Assembly: GCF_020400825.1 (NCBI RefSeq)
Contig: NZ_JAINVH010000004.1
Coordinates: 292,168-356,167, forward strand
Length of the DNA: 64,000 nt
From: Streptomyces sp. HPF1205
GTDB taxonomy: Bacteria; Actinomycetota; Actinomycetes; Streptomycetales; Streptomycetaceae
Direction: 5' to 3'
Shown here piece by piece: positions 8,979-17,482 of this stretch (positions are counted from its first letter, which is position 1; every line of letters begins with the position of its first letter). Under the pieces are notes generated by a model that made no database searches, was not told the DNA's origin, and saw only the letters and a list, made by a program, of their open reading frames with translations. Both the position numbers and the translations under genes were made by a program.

Positions 8979-10265
8979 CTACCACTGGCCGCCGGCGTCA
9001 CCGACGTCCGGCCGGTGGTCCGCGGGCACCACCGGGCGAGCCCCCTCCTCCTCGGCGGAGCCCGATCGGCGGGCGGGGCCCGCTTCGGGCGCAGGGTCAC
9101 GCAGCAGCAGGAGCCACGCGGCCAGGAGGCCGGCGACGCCGACCCCGGCCAACTGGGCGCGATAGTCGACGAGCGCGACCAGCCCGGCCCCGATCGCAGC
9201 GGCCAGGGCGGTGGGGCCGAAGACCACGGTGCCGGCGGCGGCCGCCGCTCGGCCGACCAGTGCGGACGGTATGTGCTGCTGGACCGCGGTGAAGGCGGCC
9301 ACGACGACCCAGGGCAGGCCCACGCCGATGGCCAGCGTCCCGGCCAGGACCGCGGGGAGCGAGGGCGCGGCCCGTACGGCGGCGCCGGTGGTGAACAGCA
9401 GCAGACCGGTGGCGGCGAAGGCACGCTCGGGAAGGCGGCGCATGACCGCGCCGGCGACCAGTCCGGCAACGATCGAACCACTGCCTTGCACCGCGTAGAG
9501 CACCGCCACGAACGCGGGCGGGCGGTGCAGTCCGGCGTCGTTCATCTCGTAGATGGCGGAACTGCTGATTCCGGAGAGCAGCATCGCCACCGCGCCTGCC
9601 GCGACCAGCCGACGCAGCAGTGGATGATCACGCAGCACCCGTATCCCCTCGGACGTCTGCGCCCGCCAGCCGACCGCGGACGGGGCCGGGGGGACCTCCC
9701 GGATCCGCAGGGCCGAGAAGGCGAAGGCGGCCAGGACGAAGGTGGCGGCGTCCAGGATCGCGACGGCCCCGCCGCCGTACCTCAGGAACAGTCCGGCACC
9801 GGCGAGCGGGGCCAGCAGCTTCATGGCCTCGTTGACCGTCATCCGCAGACCGTTGAAGTCGCCGCGCAGGTCGGCCGGGACGGCGGTGGTCACGATGCCC
9901 GCCTCGGCCGCGTCGGAGAGCACGGAACCGGCGCCGACCACGACCAGGACGAGGAAGAGCAGCCAGACGTCCCGGCCGGCACGAACGGCGAGCAGCAGCG
10001 GGAGCACGGCCCCGAGCACAGCGTTGACCCGGATCAGCAACGGCCTCCGGCGCACTCTGTCGGCGACCGTGCCCAGCAGGGGGCCGACCAGGGTGGGCGC
10101 CCAGACGCAGAAGGTCACCGCGGCGGCCAGGCTGCTCGATCCGGTGAGCGACTTCACCCAGACCCCCGCGACAAGCAGCATCGCCGAGTCCCCGAAACCC
10201 GAGACCAGGACACCGCCCATGTAGATGGCCGTCGTCCGGTTGCTCAGCACGTCCCGCACGCTCAT
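8979..10265 (-). CDS. Major facilitator superfamily transporter
   Basis: About 428 residues with alternating hydrophobic segments consistent with 12 transmembrane helices. The conserved loop-2 motif is GTVADRVRRRPLL, and a related repeat occurs in the second half (GAVMRRLPERAFA). It resembles the MFS_3/enterobactin-exporter-like drug efflux families. The ATG at 10265 has GGGAG only two bases upstream; an ATG four codons earlier (10277) has no ribosome site but could serve a leaderless transcript. It is divergent from an ArsR-type regulator, with a perfect inverted repeat overlapping its start region, suggesting regulated efflux. The substrate is not deducible. Confidence 0.88.
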   Translation of the reverse strand: MSVRDVLSNRTTAIYMGGVLVSGFGDSAMLLVAGVWVKSLTGSSSLAAAVTFCVWAPTLVGPLLGTVADRVRRRPLLIRVNAVLGAVLPLLLAVRAGRDVWLLFLVLVVVGAGSVLSDAAEAGIVTTAVPADLRGDFNGLRMTVNEAMKLLAPLAGAGLFLRYGGGAVAILDAATFVLAAFAFSALRIREVPPAPSAVGWRAQTSEGIRVLRDHPLLRRLVAAGAVAMLLSGISSSAIYEMNDAGLHRPPAFVAVLYAVQGSGSIVAGLVAGAVMRRLPERAFAATGLLLFTTGAAVRAAPSLPAVLAGTLAIGVGLPWVVVAAFTAVQQHIPSALVGRAAAAAGTVVFGPTALAAAIGAGLVALVDYRAQLAGVGVAGLLAAWLLLLRDPAPEAGPARRSGSAEEEGARPVVPADHRPDVGDAGGQW

Positions 10266-10266
10266 G

Positions 10267-10290
10267 ACTCCCAACATATTGCTTGGGAGT
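10267..10290. promoter_or_regulatory. Perfect 8-bp inverted repeat, probable operator between MFS and ArsR genes
   Basis: ACTCCCAA, 8 bases, TTGGGAGT is a perfect dyad directly before the MFS start codon and 140 bp upstream of the divergent ArsR-family gene. ArsR/SmtB proteins bind imperfect 12-2-12-type dyads overlapping promoters, so this is the best operator candidate. The half-site also supplies the GGGAG of the possible MFS ribosome site, so binding or RNA folding here would block translation initiation. Confidence 0.5.
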
Positions 10291-10429
10291 TGTCGGCGGC
10301 AACGGGCCGGTGGGTGCGGCGGAGGGGGTGGGGGCGGAGACGGGCGGAACGAGGCGGACGGGCGGAGATGACCCGTGGACGGGAGGAGACGGTCTGGGTG
10401 CGGCAGGAGCGGCGCGGTCTAATGGGGCC

Positions 10430-10942
10430 ATGACCGCGACCGATCCCCTGCTGCGCGCCCTTGCCCATCCGATGCGGCTGCGCATGGTCTCCCTGGTCTG
10501 GAACGCGCCGCTGTCGGCCGCCGAGCTGGCCCGGGAACTGGGCATCTCGCACGCGCTGGCCAGCCAGCACCTGCGACGTCTCGACGCCGTGGGCCTGGTG
10601 GAGCTGGCAGAGGTACGGACCAATCGCGGCGGCAGGGAACGCCGTTACCGGGCGGTGCACGGGTCCCCGCTCTCCGACCAGCGGCACGAGGCGGCGCCGC
10701 TGATCGCCGAAACGCTGTCGCACACCATGCGGGAACGGGCGGGACGCCGCGCCCACGGCGCGGAAGGGGTCACCTCGGACGCCGAACTGTGGGTCGCGCC
10801 GGAGGTCTGGGAGGACTTCCGGCGACGGCTGGCCGGGCTTTTCGACGAGTTGCACGCGGCGGCGCGGACCCCGCACGCGCCCGGCACGGTCGGCGTCGGG
10901 GCCACGGTGATGGCGTTCCCCCTCGCAGAGCCGGAGGCTTGA
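10430..10942 (+). CDS. ArsR/SmtB-family winged-helix regulator
   Basis: 170 residues. Residues 6-85 form an ArsR-type winged helix: DPLLRALAHPMRLRMVSLV, recognition helix SHALASQHLRRLDAVGLVEL, then a basic wing RGGRERRYRAV. The remaining ~85 residues are helical and resemble the C-terminal extension of helix_turn_helix_5-type regulators next to MFS exporters. No clustered Cys/His metal site is visible, so a metal sensor is unlikely. Start: ATG at 10430; the longer in-frame extension lacks ArsR similarity. The divergent MFS gene is the probable target. Confidence 0.85.
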   Translation: MTATDPLLRALAHPMRLRMVSLVWNAPLSAAELARELGISHALASQHLRRLDAVGLVELAEVRTNRGGRERRYRAVHGSPLSDQRHEAAPLIAETLSHTMRERAGRRAHGAEGVTSDAELWVAPEVWEDFRRRLAGLFDELHAAARTPHAPGTVGVGATVMAFPLAEPEA

Positions 10943-11144
10943 CCGTTCCGGGTTCCGGGTTCCGGGTTCCGGGTTTCGGCGCGGCGCGGCGCGGGCGCCG
11001 GGGCCGACGACGCGGGCCTCACCACTCTTCCGGGTGAAGAAGACGAGGGACCGAAACATCGGCCGGGGGGTTCGCGTTGATCCGTACACCAGCGCGATTC
11101 ATCGCCGCATCCGCAGCCGTCACGACCTCAGATCCGGAGCAGTC

Positions 11145-11609
11145 ATGAGCCAGCCACCCGCCACCAGCCCTCTGTTGAACCTCCTGAAGGAGCACAGGAC
11201 CGGAGTGCTCGCCACCTTGAAGAGGGACGGCAGGCCGCAGTTGTCCAACGTGTCGTTCGCCTACGACGACGCGACGAGAACCATCCGCGTGTCGGTGACC
11301 GAGGACCGCGCCAAGACCCGCAACCTGCGCCGGGACCCGCGGGCGAGTTTCTACGTGTCCACGCCCGACCTCGGCGCCTACCTGGTGGCCGAGGGTGATG
11401 CCGAGCTCTCCCCGGTGGCCGCCGATCCCCACGACGCGACCGTGGAGGAGCTGATAGAGGTCTACCGGGCGGTCGCCGGCGAGCACCCCGACTGGGACGA
11501 GTACCGGGCGGCGATGGTCGCCGACCGCCGGCTGGTCCTTCGGCTGCGCGCGGACCGCGTGTACGGGTGGGGCCGTACACAGGGGCGTACGAGCGGCCCG
11601 CTGACCTGA
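11145..11609 (+). CDS. PPOX-class flavin/F420-dependent oxidoreductase
   Basis: 154 residues with the split-barrel of the pyridoxamine 5'-phosphate oxidase superfamily: HRTGVLATLKRDGRPQLSNV, then IRVSVTEDRAKTRNLRRDPR and ASFYVSTP. The K-T/R-N-L-x-R-D-P pattern is typical of the actinobacterial group annotated as TIGR03618 PPOX class F420-dependent enzymes, which reduce or oxidise small substrates with F420 or flavin. GGAG lies 6-9 bases before the ATG at 11145, which decides the start over the ORF beginning at 11034. It is a single gene followed by a strong hairpin. Whether it uses F420 or FMN is not determinable by eye. Confidence 0.87.
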   Translation: MSQPPATSPLLNLLKEHRTGVLATLKRDGRPQLSNVSFAYDDATRTIRVSVTEDRAKTRNLRRDPRASFYVSTPDLGAYLVAEGDAELSPVAADPHDATVEELIEVYRAVAGEHPDWDEYRAAMVADRRLVLRLRADRVYGWGRTQGRTSGPLT

Positions 11610-11706
11610 CGCCCGTGGCAGGAAGGAGCCACCTCGGCCGCTCCCCCGGAAGGAGCCGCCTCGCCGCCTGCCGGATGGGCCCTGTCGCGGTGTCCGCTAC
11701 CGACCC

Positions 11707-11744
11707 CCTGCGCCCCCGCCGCGCGGGGGCGGCGGGGGCGCAGG
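11707..11744. terminator. Strong G+C hairpin, bidirectional terminator candidate
   Basis: CCTGCGCCCCCGCC pairs perfectly with GGCGGGGGCGCAGG (14 bp, 10-base loop) between the PPOX gene (+) and the convergent streptogrisin gene (-). No long U tract, as is usual in Streptomyces. Confidence 0.65.
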
Positions 11745-11791
11745 AAGCGGACAGTCGGCGGTCGGACGCCATGCGATCACCCGACCCGGCC

Positions 11792-11847
<56 letters not shown>

Positions 11848-11864
11848 ACGACCAGCGGGCACTG

Positions 11865-11906
11865 GTCGGCCGTGAGCCGTCGGCCGTGAGCCGTCGGCCG
11901 TGAGCC
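11865..11906. repeat. 14-bp tandem repeat, three exact units
   Basis: GTCGGCCGTGAGCC occurs three times without change, followed by a partial copy. It is separated from the preceding 7-mer array by about 17 bp. Confidence 0.95.
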
Positions 11907-11924
11907 GTCGGCGACGACCAGCCG

Positions 11925-12800
11925 TCAGTAGACGCTCACCCCGTAGGCGCTGAGCGCTTCGGTGACCGGCTGGAAGAAGGTCGTGCCGCCGGACGTGCAG
12001 TCGCCGCTGCCGCCGGAGGTCAGGCCGAGAGCTGTGGTGCCGTCGTAGAGGGAGCCGCCGCTGTCGCCGGGCTCGGCGCAGACGTTGGTCTGGATGAGGC
12101 CGTAGACGACCTCGCCGTTGCCGTAGTTGACGGTGGCGTTGAGCGCCTGCACGGTGCCAGTGTGCACGCCGGTGGTGGAGCCGCGACGGGAGACGTGCTC
12201 TCCCACGTAGGCGTTGGCCGCGCTGGTGATGTCCTGGCTGCCGACCGTCCCGGAGTGGGCGACGGAGGAGTCGTAGCGGACGATGCCGTAGTCGTTGCCG
12301 GGGAAGCTGGTGCCGACCGTGGGACCGATGTAGGTGCCCGAGCTGGTGTAGTAGTCCGGGTAGCCCTGGGTGCAGTGGCCGGCGGTGAGGAAGTAGTAGG
12401 TGCTGCCGCTGCGGACGTTGAAGCCCACAGAGCAGCGCCACTGGTCGGTGTAGATGGGATCGCCACCCGAGAGCAGCTTGCTGAAGGTGCCCTTGACGCG
12501 GGTGATGTGCACGGCGCTGCCGTAGCTCGAGGTCGCGTTCTTCAGTCGGGCGAGCTGGGCGGAGGTGACCCGGCTGTCGACGCTGACGTTCAGGACGTGG
12601 CTGCTCGGGTCGACGGACCAGGCGGTGCCCGCGATGTCCGCGGTCTTGACGGCGTTGCCGGCCTGGGCCACCTGAGCGGCGAGGGTGGCGGGGGACGCCG
12701 ACTCCGAGGGGGCGGCGGTGGCCGAAGGAAGGGCGAACGCCGTGGCAGCCAGCAGGCTCGCGGCGACCGCGACCAGTCGTATGCGGCGGGGGGTCTTCAC
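11925..12800 (-). CDS. Streptogrisin-type secreted serine protease (S1 family) with propeptide
   Basis: 291 residues from a GTG with a GGAGG site. A Sec/Tat-type signal (basic MKTPRRIR, hydrophobic core, AAs near 30) is followed by a short propeptide (about 31-109). The mature chymotrypsin-fold domain probably starts near L110 ([10 protein letters not shown]), which resembles the mature N-terminus of S. griseus protease B. The catalytic triad is complete: H142 in TAGHC, D170 in NDYGIV, S247 in GDSGGS. Cysteines flank the active site as in streptogrisins A/B. It is an extracellular protein-degrading enzyme, activated by self-cleavage of the propeptide (family knowledge). It stands alone. Confidence 0.93.
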   Translation of the reverse strand: MKTPRRIRLVAVAASLLAATAFALPSATAAPSESASPATLAAQVAQAGNAVKTADIAGTAWSVDPSSHVLNVSVDSRVTSAQLARLKNATSSYGSAVHITRVKGTFSKLLSGGDPIYTDQWRCSVGFNVRSGSTYYFLTAGHCTQGYPDYYTSSGTYIGPTVGTSFPGNDYGIVRYDSSVAHSGTVGSQDITSAANAYVGEHVSRRGSTTGVHTGTVQALNATVNYGNGEVVYGLIQTNVCAEPGDSGGSLYDGTTALGLTSGGSGDCTSGGTTFFQPVTEALSAYGVSVY

Positions 12801-13007
12801 ACGTTCCTCCTGTGGGGATGGAGGTTGATTGTCGATGTACTGTCAGACGAACACCGATAACCGAACGCATCATGCGCCTGACAAGTACTCAGGGGAGTAT
12901 TCAGGTCTCACAGGAAACACACAAGGGGGCCTTTCGGCCGGGAACGCGGCCGCACAGCGGCGCCCCGGCGGTCGGGAGACCTCCGGGGCGCGTGAAATGA
13001 CGGTGTC

Positions 13008-13778
13008 TCAGCCGATGAGACCCTGGGAGACGACCGCGCGCTCCCCCGCCTCCAGGGCGAACGGCAGGGTGTTGCCAGGCGGCGGGAACGGGCAGATGAA
13101 GGCGTCGGCGAAGGCGCAGGGCGGCAGTTGGGCACGGTTCAGGTCCACGGTCAGCGAACCGTCCGCGGCGGGCGGCGGCGTGTACAGGAAGCGGAACCGG
13201 AAGGAGGTCTTGCCGCTGGTCGCGTCGGCGAGCACGGCCCACAGCCGGCCGTCCTCCTCGACCGTGACCGACAGCCGGTGCTCCTGGCCGTCGAGGGTGA
13301 AGGACAGTTCGCCGCCCAGGCCCAGACCCCGTTCGCGGCCGTCCGCGTTGGGGACGCGAACCGTGCGACCGCCGTCGTCGTACGGGTGGAAGACACCGGG
13401 CACCGTCCAGCGCGCATTCCACGGGAAGGCATCGATCCCGGAGAAGGCCCGCCGGGCCGGGGACTCGGGGTCCCAGACCCGCACCGCCGGCAGCCCCTCG
13501 CGGACGATCGCCAGTACCTTGCGGCCACCGGGCAGGATCAGCGGGCGGCCCTCGGCCTCCAGGACCGCGATCGCCCCGTCGGCTTCGTGCACGATCCGGC
13601 CGTCCTCCTGCCGCCAGACGCCCGGCAGGCCGGGGATCACACCGTCGTCGGGCAGGGCGTCCAGCCAGTGGGTGCCGGTCAGGGCCAGCGGCCCGTGCGG
13701 CGCGGAGACGTGCGCGGCGCGCCGCTCGCGCCACTGCCGCCAGTCGGCCTCCGCCGTCGGACGTATGTGTGTGCTCAT
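13008..13778 (-). CDS. DUF1684 domain-containing protein
   Basis: 256 residues matching the DUF1684 family from end to end: an N-terminal W-RQWRERRAAHVSAPHGPL segment, TGTHWLDALPDD, and the late signature KTSFRFRFLYTPPP, then AQLPPCAFADAFICPFPPPG, the ...C.F...F.CP.PP.N motif shared by the family. No signal peptide, so cytoplasmic. The function is unknown; the conserved Cys, Phe and Pro cluster could form an active site. Start ATG at 13778 with a weak GAAAGG site. The ~300 bp upstream (13779-14076) hold only G+C-rich, partly repetitive sequence (two near copies of gctcccctggtcctgtgcg) and no gene. Confidence 0.85.
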   Translation of the reverse strand: MSTHIRPTAEADWRQWRERRAAHVSAPHGPLALTGTHWLDALPDDGVIPGLPGVWRQEDGRIVHEADGAIAVLEAEGRPLILPGGRKVLAIVREGLPAVRVWDPESPARRAFSGIDAFPWNARWTVPGVFHPYDDGGRTVRVPNADGRERGLGLGGELSFTLDGQEHRLSVTVEEDGRLWAVLADATSGKTSFRFRFLYTPPPAADGSLTVDLNRAQLPPCAFADAFICPFPPPGNTLPFALEAGERAVVSQGLIG

Positions 13779-14076
13779 GGGAAGGGAGCCTTTCACACGA
13801 GTGCCGGAGGTACGGGCGCCGCGGGGAGCGGAACAGCGTGGTGGCCGGTCGACCGGACGAGTGACGTCGGTGCGCGCCAGACCGTCCACGCCGGGTTGCG
13901 GGCGCTCCCCCGGTCCTGTGCGCTCCCCTGGTCCTGTGCGCCGCGCCGGCTTCGTAAGCCGCACCGGTCCCATGAGCCGCGCCGGCGCCGCGTGCGCGCC
14001 TCCCGCGGGTCGCACCCGCACGTCCTGCCGCCCCCGCGGTGCCTCCCTCGGGCCACCCGCATCACCGCGCCGCTTC

Positions 14077-15309
14077 TCAGCAGCCACCGCAATCGCAGCA
14101 CTCAAGGCACTCGCAGCATTCACAGCAATCGCAGCAGTCGCAATCCAGGTCGCAGTCGCGGCACCAGCCGCCGCGGCGCTCCCCGCTCCAGGGGTCATTG
14201 TGCTCGCGGCAGCACAACTGGCAGGTGCAGCACAGTCCGGTCCATACCAGGCAGCCGGCCAGTGGCCCTCTGCGCCGCGGCGGTTCGGGCGGTGGGAAGC
14301 CGCCGGGGGCGCCGGGCCCGCCGGGCGCGTACGGGTTTCCGGGCGCGTACGGGCTCCCTGGACCGTAGGGGCTGCCGCCGTACGGGTTGCCGTCCGACGC
14401 GACGGCGGCACCGTGGTCGCCGCCCGGCGCCCGGTGCGAGCACGTTCCCCCGCCGAACGCCCGGTCCACGGACCGCCGCAGCTCGTGCACCAGCAGCATG
14501 TGGGCGAGCTTGCCCGAGGCCGTGCCCGTGAACTCGACGTCCTTGAGGGCCAGGTGGACGCCGTGCACGGCGTCGTCGCACAGCCGGCGCGCCTCGGGGA
14601 GTCCGGTGCCGGTCGCGGTGAGCGGGTTCCAGGCGCCGGACCGGGCGTCGGCCGCCAAGTCCTCGACCGCGTCGAGGAGGTGGGCGAGCCGGCCGAAGAG
14701 GCGGCCGGCCTCCTCCAGCGCCGCCTTGTTGCCGGGACGTCCGGCGAGTACGGCGGTGTGGCCGAAGGCGGCGGCGGTGGCGGCCTCGGTGGGTTCGGTG
14801 ACGGCGAGCAGGGGCGTGCCCGGGCGGGCCGCCGCCTCGACAGCGCCCTGACGGCCGACCGCGTCGAGCAGTACGGCCGTGTCGAAGCCCAGCGAGCCGC
14901 CGGTACGCGCGCCTGCGGTGTCCCAGCGCCGCACCACGCCCCTGGCGACCGCGGCGACGGGCCGCCGTCCGAAGACGCCGTCGCCGTCCTCGACGTGGTC
15001 GCGTACCTTCGCCGAAGCCAGGGCCAGGGAGACGGCCGCGGCCAGCCGGGCTCCCTCACCGGTGGCGACGGGGGCGGTGCGCATGCCGCGCAGCGGACAG
15101 GGTCCCGCGGTACGACGGCCGTCGGGGGCGGGCGCGGACTGCGCCTCGACCAGGACGGAGATGACGAGCCCGTCGTAATTGGTGGCGACACGCGCGAACT
15201 GACCGTGTCCATCGCGCAACGCCAGACACAGGCCGCACAGATGGGCGACCCATGAGGCCGCCATCCCCTCGGACATGCGGTGCCGGCACGGCCTGATGAT
15301 CCCGAACAT
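14077..15309 (-). CDS. DUF5685 family protein with cysteine-rich C-terminal tail
   Basis: 410 residues; the start MFGIIRPCRHRM is the DUF5685 hallmark and has a GGGGGAGC site 6 bp upstream. Residues 1-300 are a helical domain with C8, HLCGLCLALRDGHG and a CPLRGMRTAPV motif, suggesting metal binding. A Pro/Tyr/Gly spacer (NPYGGSPYGPG-type repeats) leads into a short hydrophobic cysteine-rich segment (GLCCTCQLCC). The final 28 residues hold 14 cysteines, in CxC and CC pairs separated by Asp/Glu. No enzymatic motif is known to me. The gene is divergent from sflA across 325 bp; a role in cell envelope or metal handling is speculative. Confidence 0.88.
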   Translation of the reverse strand: MFGIIRPCRHRMSEGMAASWVAHLCGLCLALRDGHGQFARVATNYDGLVISVLVEAQSAPAPDGRRTAGPCPLRGMRTAPVATGEGARLAAAVSLALASAKVRDHVEDGDGVFGRRPVAAVARGVVRRWDTAGARTGGSLGFDTAVLLDAVGRQGAVEAAARPGTPLLAVTEPTEAATAAAFGHTAVLAGRPGNKAALEEAGRLFGRLAHLLDAVEDLAADARSGAWNPLTATGTGLPEARRLCDDAVHGVHLALKDVEFTGTASGKLAHMLLVHELRRSVDRAFGGGTCSHRAPGGDHGAAVASDGNPYGGSPYGPGSPYAPGNPYAPGGPGAPGGFPPPEPPRRRGPLAGCLVWTGLCCTCQLCCREHNDPWSGERRGGWCRDCDLDCDCCDCCECCECLECCDCGGC

Positions 15310-15634
15310 GGTGCTGCTCCCCCGTTGACGCCGTGACCTGGGCCGCTGCCGGTGCCGCGGCCGCCGGGTCATGCTATCGGGGGATGTTCGGAGCCGTCCT
15401 GGAACGTCCGGTACGGCCGTACGGCGGCGGTTTTCACCCGGACGTGGCCCGGCGTTCCCATCGAATCGTCAGCTTGCCTGCCTCTGTGTCCGGCTGACGC
15501 TGCGCCACTATCTTGTGTGCCAGTACCGTCACAAGTCGCCCATGCGGCGGCTATCCGCTTGGCGCACCCCCCATCTCATGGATGACGATATGACAAGCGG
15601 ACGGTACTGACCGCGTGTGAGAGAGGAGGCGTCC

Positions 15635-16084
15635 ATGGGATCGGTTCGACGGGCGAGTGCCTGGCTGGGCCTCGTCGACGACAACGGCGGCGAGGGTTAC
15701 TACGACGAGGAGTACGCCGACTACGGCGATGGCTCCGAGCGTCAGCGTCCCGATACCTGGGTGACGGACCCGCGGGTGCGGGTGGCCACCGAGGCCGCCG
15801 AGGAGCAGGGACGCCGGATCGCCACGGTCACACCGGACGGCTTCCGGGACGCACGCGGCATCGGTGAGCTGTTCCGCGACGGCGTGCCGGTGATCGTCAA
15901 TCTGACCTCCATGGAGCCGAGCGACGCCAAGCGGGTGGTCGACTTCGCGGCCGGCCTCACCTTCGGTCTGCGCGGCTCCATCGAGCGCGTCGCCACCCGC
16001 GTCTTCCTCCTCACCCCGGCCGACTACTCGGTGATGAACGCGGACGCCCGCCGCGGCGGGGACGGCTTCTTCAACCAGAGCTGA
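15635..16084 (+). CDS. sflA: SepF-like cell division protein (SflA type)
   Basis: 149 residues with the SepF core at about 70-135: [54 protein letters not shown] and [11 protein letters not shown]. SepF binds the FtsZ tail and tethers the Z ring to the membrane through an N-terminal amphipathic helix (here [14 protein letters not shown]). Streptomyces has several paralogues; gene order (remembered from S. coelicolor SCO1749) suggests this is the SepF-like SflA, which limits ectopic FtsZ assembly rather than building the ring. ATG at 15635 follows GAGAGGAGGC, a strong ribosome site. The 15310-15634 gap holds both divergent promoters, but no clear boxes are visible. Confidence 0.82.
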   Translation: MGSVRRASAWLGLVDDNGGEGYYDEEYADYGDGSERQRPDTWVTDPRVRVATEAAEEQGRRIATVTPDGFRDARGIGELFRDGVPVIVNLTSMEPSDAKRVVDFAAGLTFGLRGSIERVATRVFLLTPADYSVMNADARRGGDGFFNQS

Positions 16085-16227
16085 GAGGTTCGACCAGAGC
16101 TGAGAGGTTCGACCAGAACCGAGAAGTTCGACCAGCGCCCAGAAGGCGGTCGGTCGGCACGCGCACGCTCAGCGCACCCGGCTGACGTCTCCGTTCGCCG
16201 GGCTCCTTCGCGTTCCGCGGGGCCGCC

Positions 16228-17418
16228 TCACCCGCGGAACGCGTCGAGCCCGGTGAGTGCCTTGCCCAGCACCAGCTGGTGCATCTCGACCGTGCCCTCG
16301 TAGGTGAGCACGGACTCCAGGTTGGTCGCGTGCCGCATCACCGGGTACTCCAGGGAGATGCCGTTGGCCCCCAGGACGGTGCGTGCGGTGCGGCAGATGT
16401 CGATGGCCTCGCGCACGTTGTTGAGCTTGCCGAAACTGACCTGTTCCGGACGCAGCGTCCCGGCGTCCATCCGCCGCCCGAGGTGGTGGGCGAGCAGGAT
16501 CCCCTTGTGCAGTTCGACCGCCATGTCGGCGAGTTTGGCCTGGGTGAGCTGGAAGCCGCCGATCGGCCGGCCGAACTGCTCCCTGCCGATCGCGTACTCC
16601 AGCGCCGCCTCGAAGCAGGACCGGGCCGCGCCCATCGCGCCCCACACGATGCCGTAGCGTGCGTGGCTGAGGCAGCCGAGCGGGCCGCGCAGGCCGGTGA
16701 CGCCGGGGAGGACGGCGTCGGCGGGCAGACGGACGCCGTCCAGGACCAGTTCGCTGGTGACCGAGGCGCGCAGACTCCACTTGTGGCGGATCTCGGGAGC
16801 CGAGAAGCCGGGGACGCCGGTGGGGACGACGAAGCCGCGGATGCCCTCCTCCGTCTGCGCCCAGACGACGGCGACTCCGGCGACCGAGCCGTTGGTGATC
16901 CACATCTTGCGGCCGGACAGGACCCAGTCGGAACCGTCGCGTTCGGCGCGGGTGCGCATCGCGGCCGGGTCGGAGCCGTGGTCGGGCTCGGTGAGGCCGA
17001 AGCAGCCGATGACCTCGCCCGCCGCCATCGCGGGCAGCCATTGCTGCTTCTGTTCCGGTGAGCCGAAGCGGTGGATCGCGTACATCGCGAGCGAGCCCTG
17101 GACGGAGACGAGGGAACGGATCCCCGAGTCCGCGGCCTCCAGTTCCAGGCAGGCCAGGCCGTACTGGACGGCGCTCGCGCCCGCGCAGCCGTAACCGGTC
17201 AGCGTCATGCCGAGGGCGCCGATGGAGCCGAGTTCGCGGGCGAGTTCGGTCACGGGGAGTTCGCCGCGTTCGTACCACTCGGCCACGTTCGGCAGCACCC
17301 GATCGGCGGCCCAGGCGCGGACGGTCTCGCGGATCGCCCGGTCCTCGGGGCCGAGCAGGTCGTCCAGCCCCAGCGGGTCACGAGGGTCGAAGGGCGGCGC
17401 GGCCTTGGGTGCGGACAT
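16228..17418 (-). CDS. Acyl-CoA dehydrogenase, glutaryl-CoA dehydrogenase type
   Basis: 396 residues, full length for the family. FAD-binding CFGLTEPDHGSDPAAM and KMWITNG occur mid-protein; the C-terminal helical domain ends LTYEGTVEMHQLVLGKAL, where the Glu of YEGT is the catalytic base position of glutaryl-CoA dehydrogenases. The enzyme would oxidise an acyl-CoA to the enoyl form, with decarboxylation if the substrate is glutaryl-CoA, passing electrons to ETF; that places it in lysine/tryptophan breakdown. The ATG at 17418 is preceded by GGAGGT at ideal distance. It is 64 bp downstream of a same-strand DHA2 exporter gene. Confidence 0.9.
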   Translation of the reverse strand: MSAPKAAPPFDPRDPLGLDDLLGPEDRAIRETVRAWAADRVLPNVAEWYERGELPVTELARELGSIGALGMTLTGYGCAGASAVQYGLACLELEAADSGIRSLVSVQGSLAMYAIHRFGSPEQKQQWLPAMAAGEVIGCFGLTEPDHGSDPAAMRTRAERDGSDWVLSGRKMWITNGSVAGVAVVWAQTEEGIRGFVVPTGVPGFSAPEIRHKWSLRASVTSELVLDGVRLPADAVLPGVTGLRGPLGCLSHARYGIVWGAMGAARSCFEAALEYAIGREQFGRPIGGFQLTQAKLADMAVELHKGILLAHHLGRRMDAGTLRPEQVSFGKLNNVREAIDICRTARTVLGANGISLEYPVMRHATNLESVLTYEGTVEMHQLVLGKALTGLDAFRG

Positions 17419-17482
17419 GGCGGGGACCTCCGGCCCAAAAAACTAGCAGTGGTAGTCGACGGCTCGGCGCCGACGTTACGGC

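Noticed and set aside
13779..14076. Small gene between DUF1684 and DUF5685
   Set aside because: No start with ribosome site and no domain; repeats look like noncoding G+C-rich sequence.
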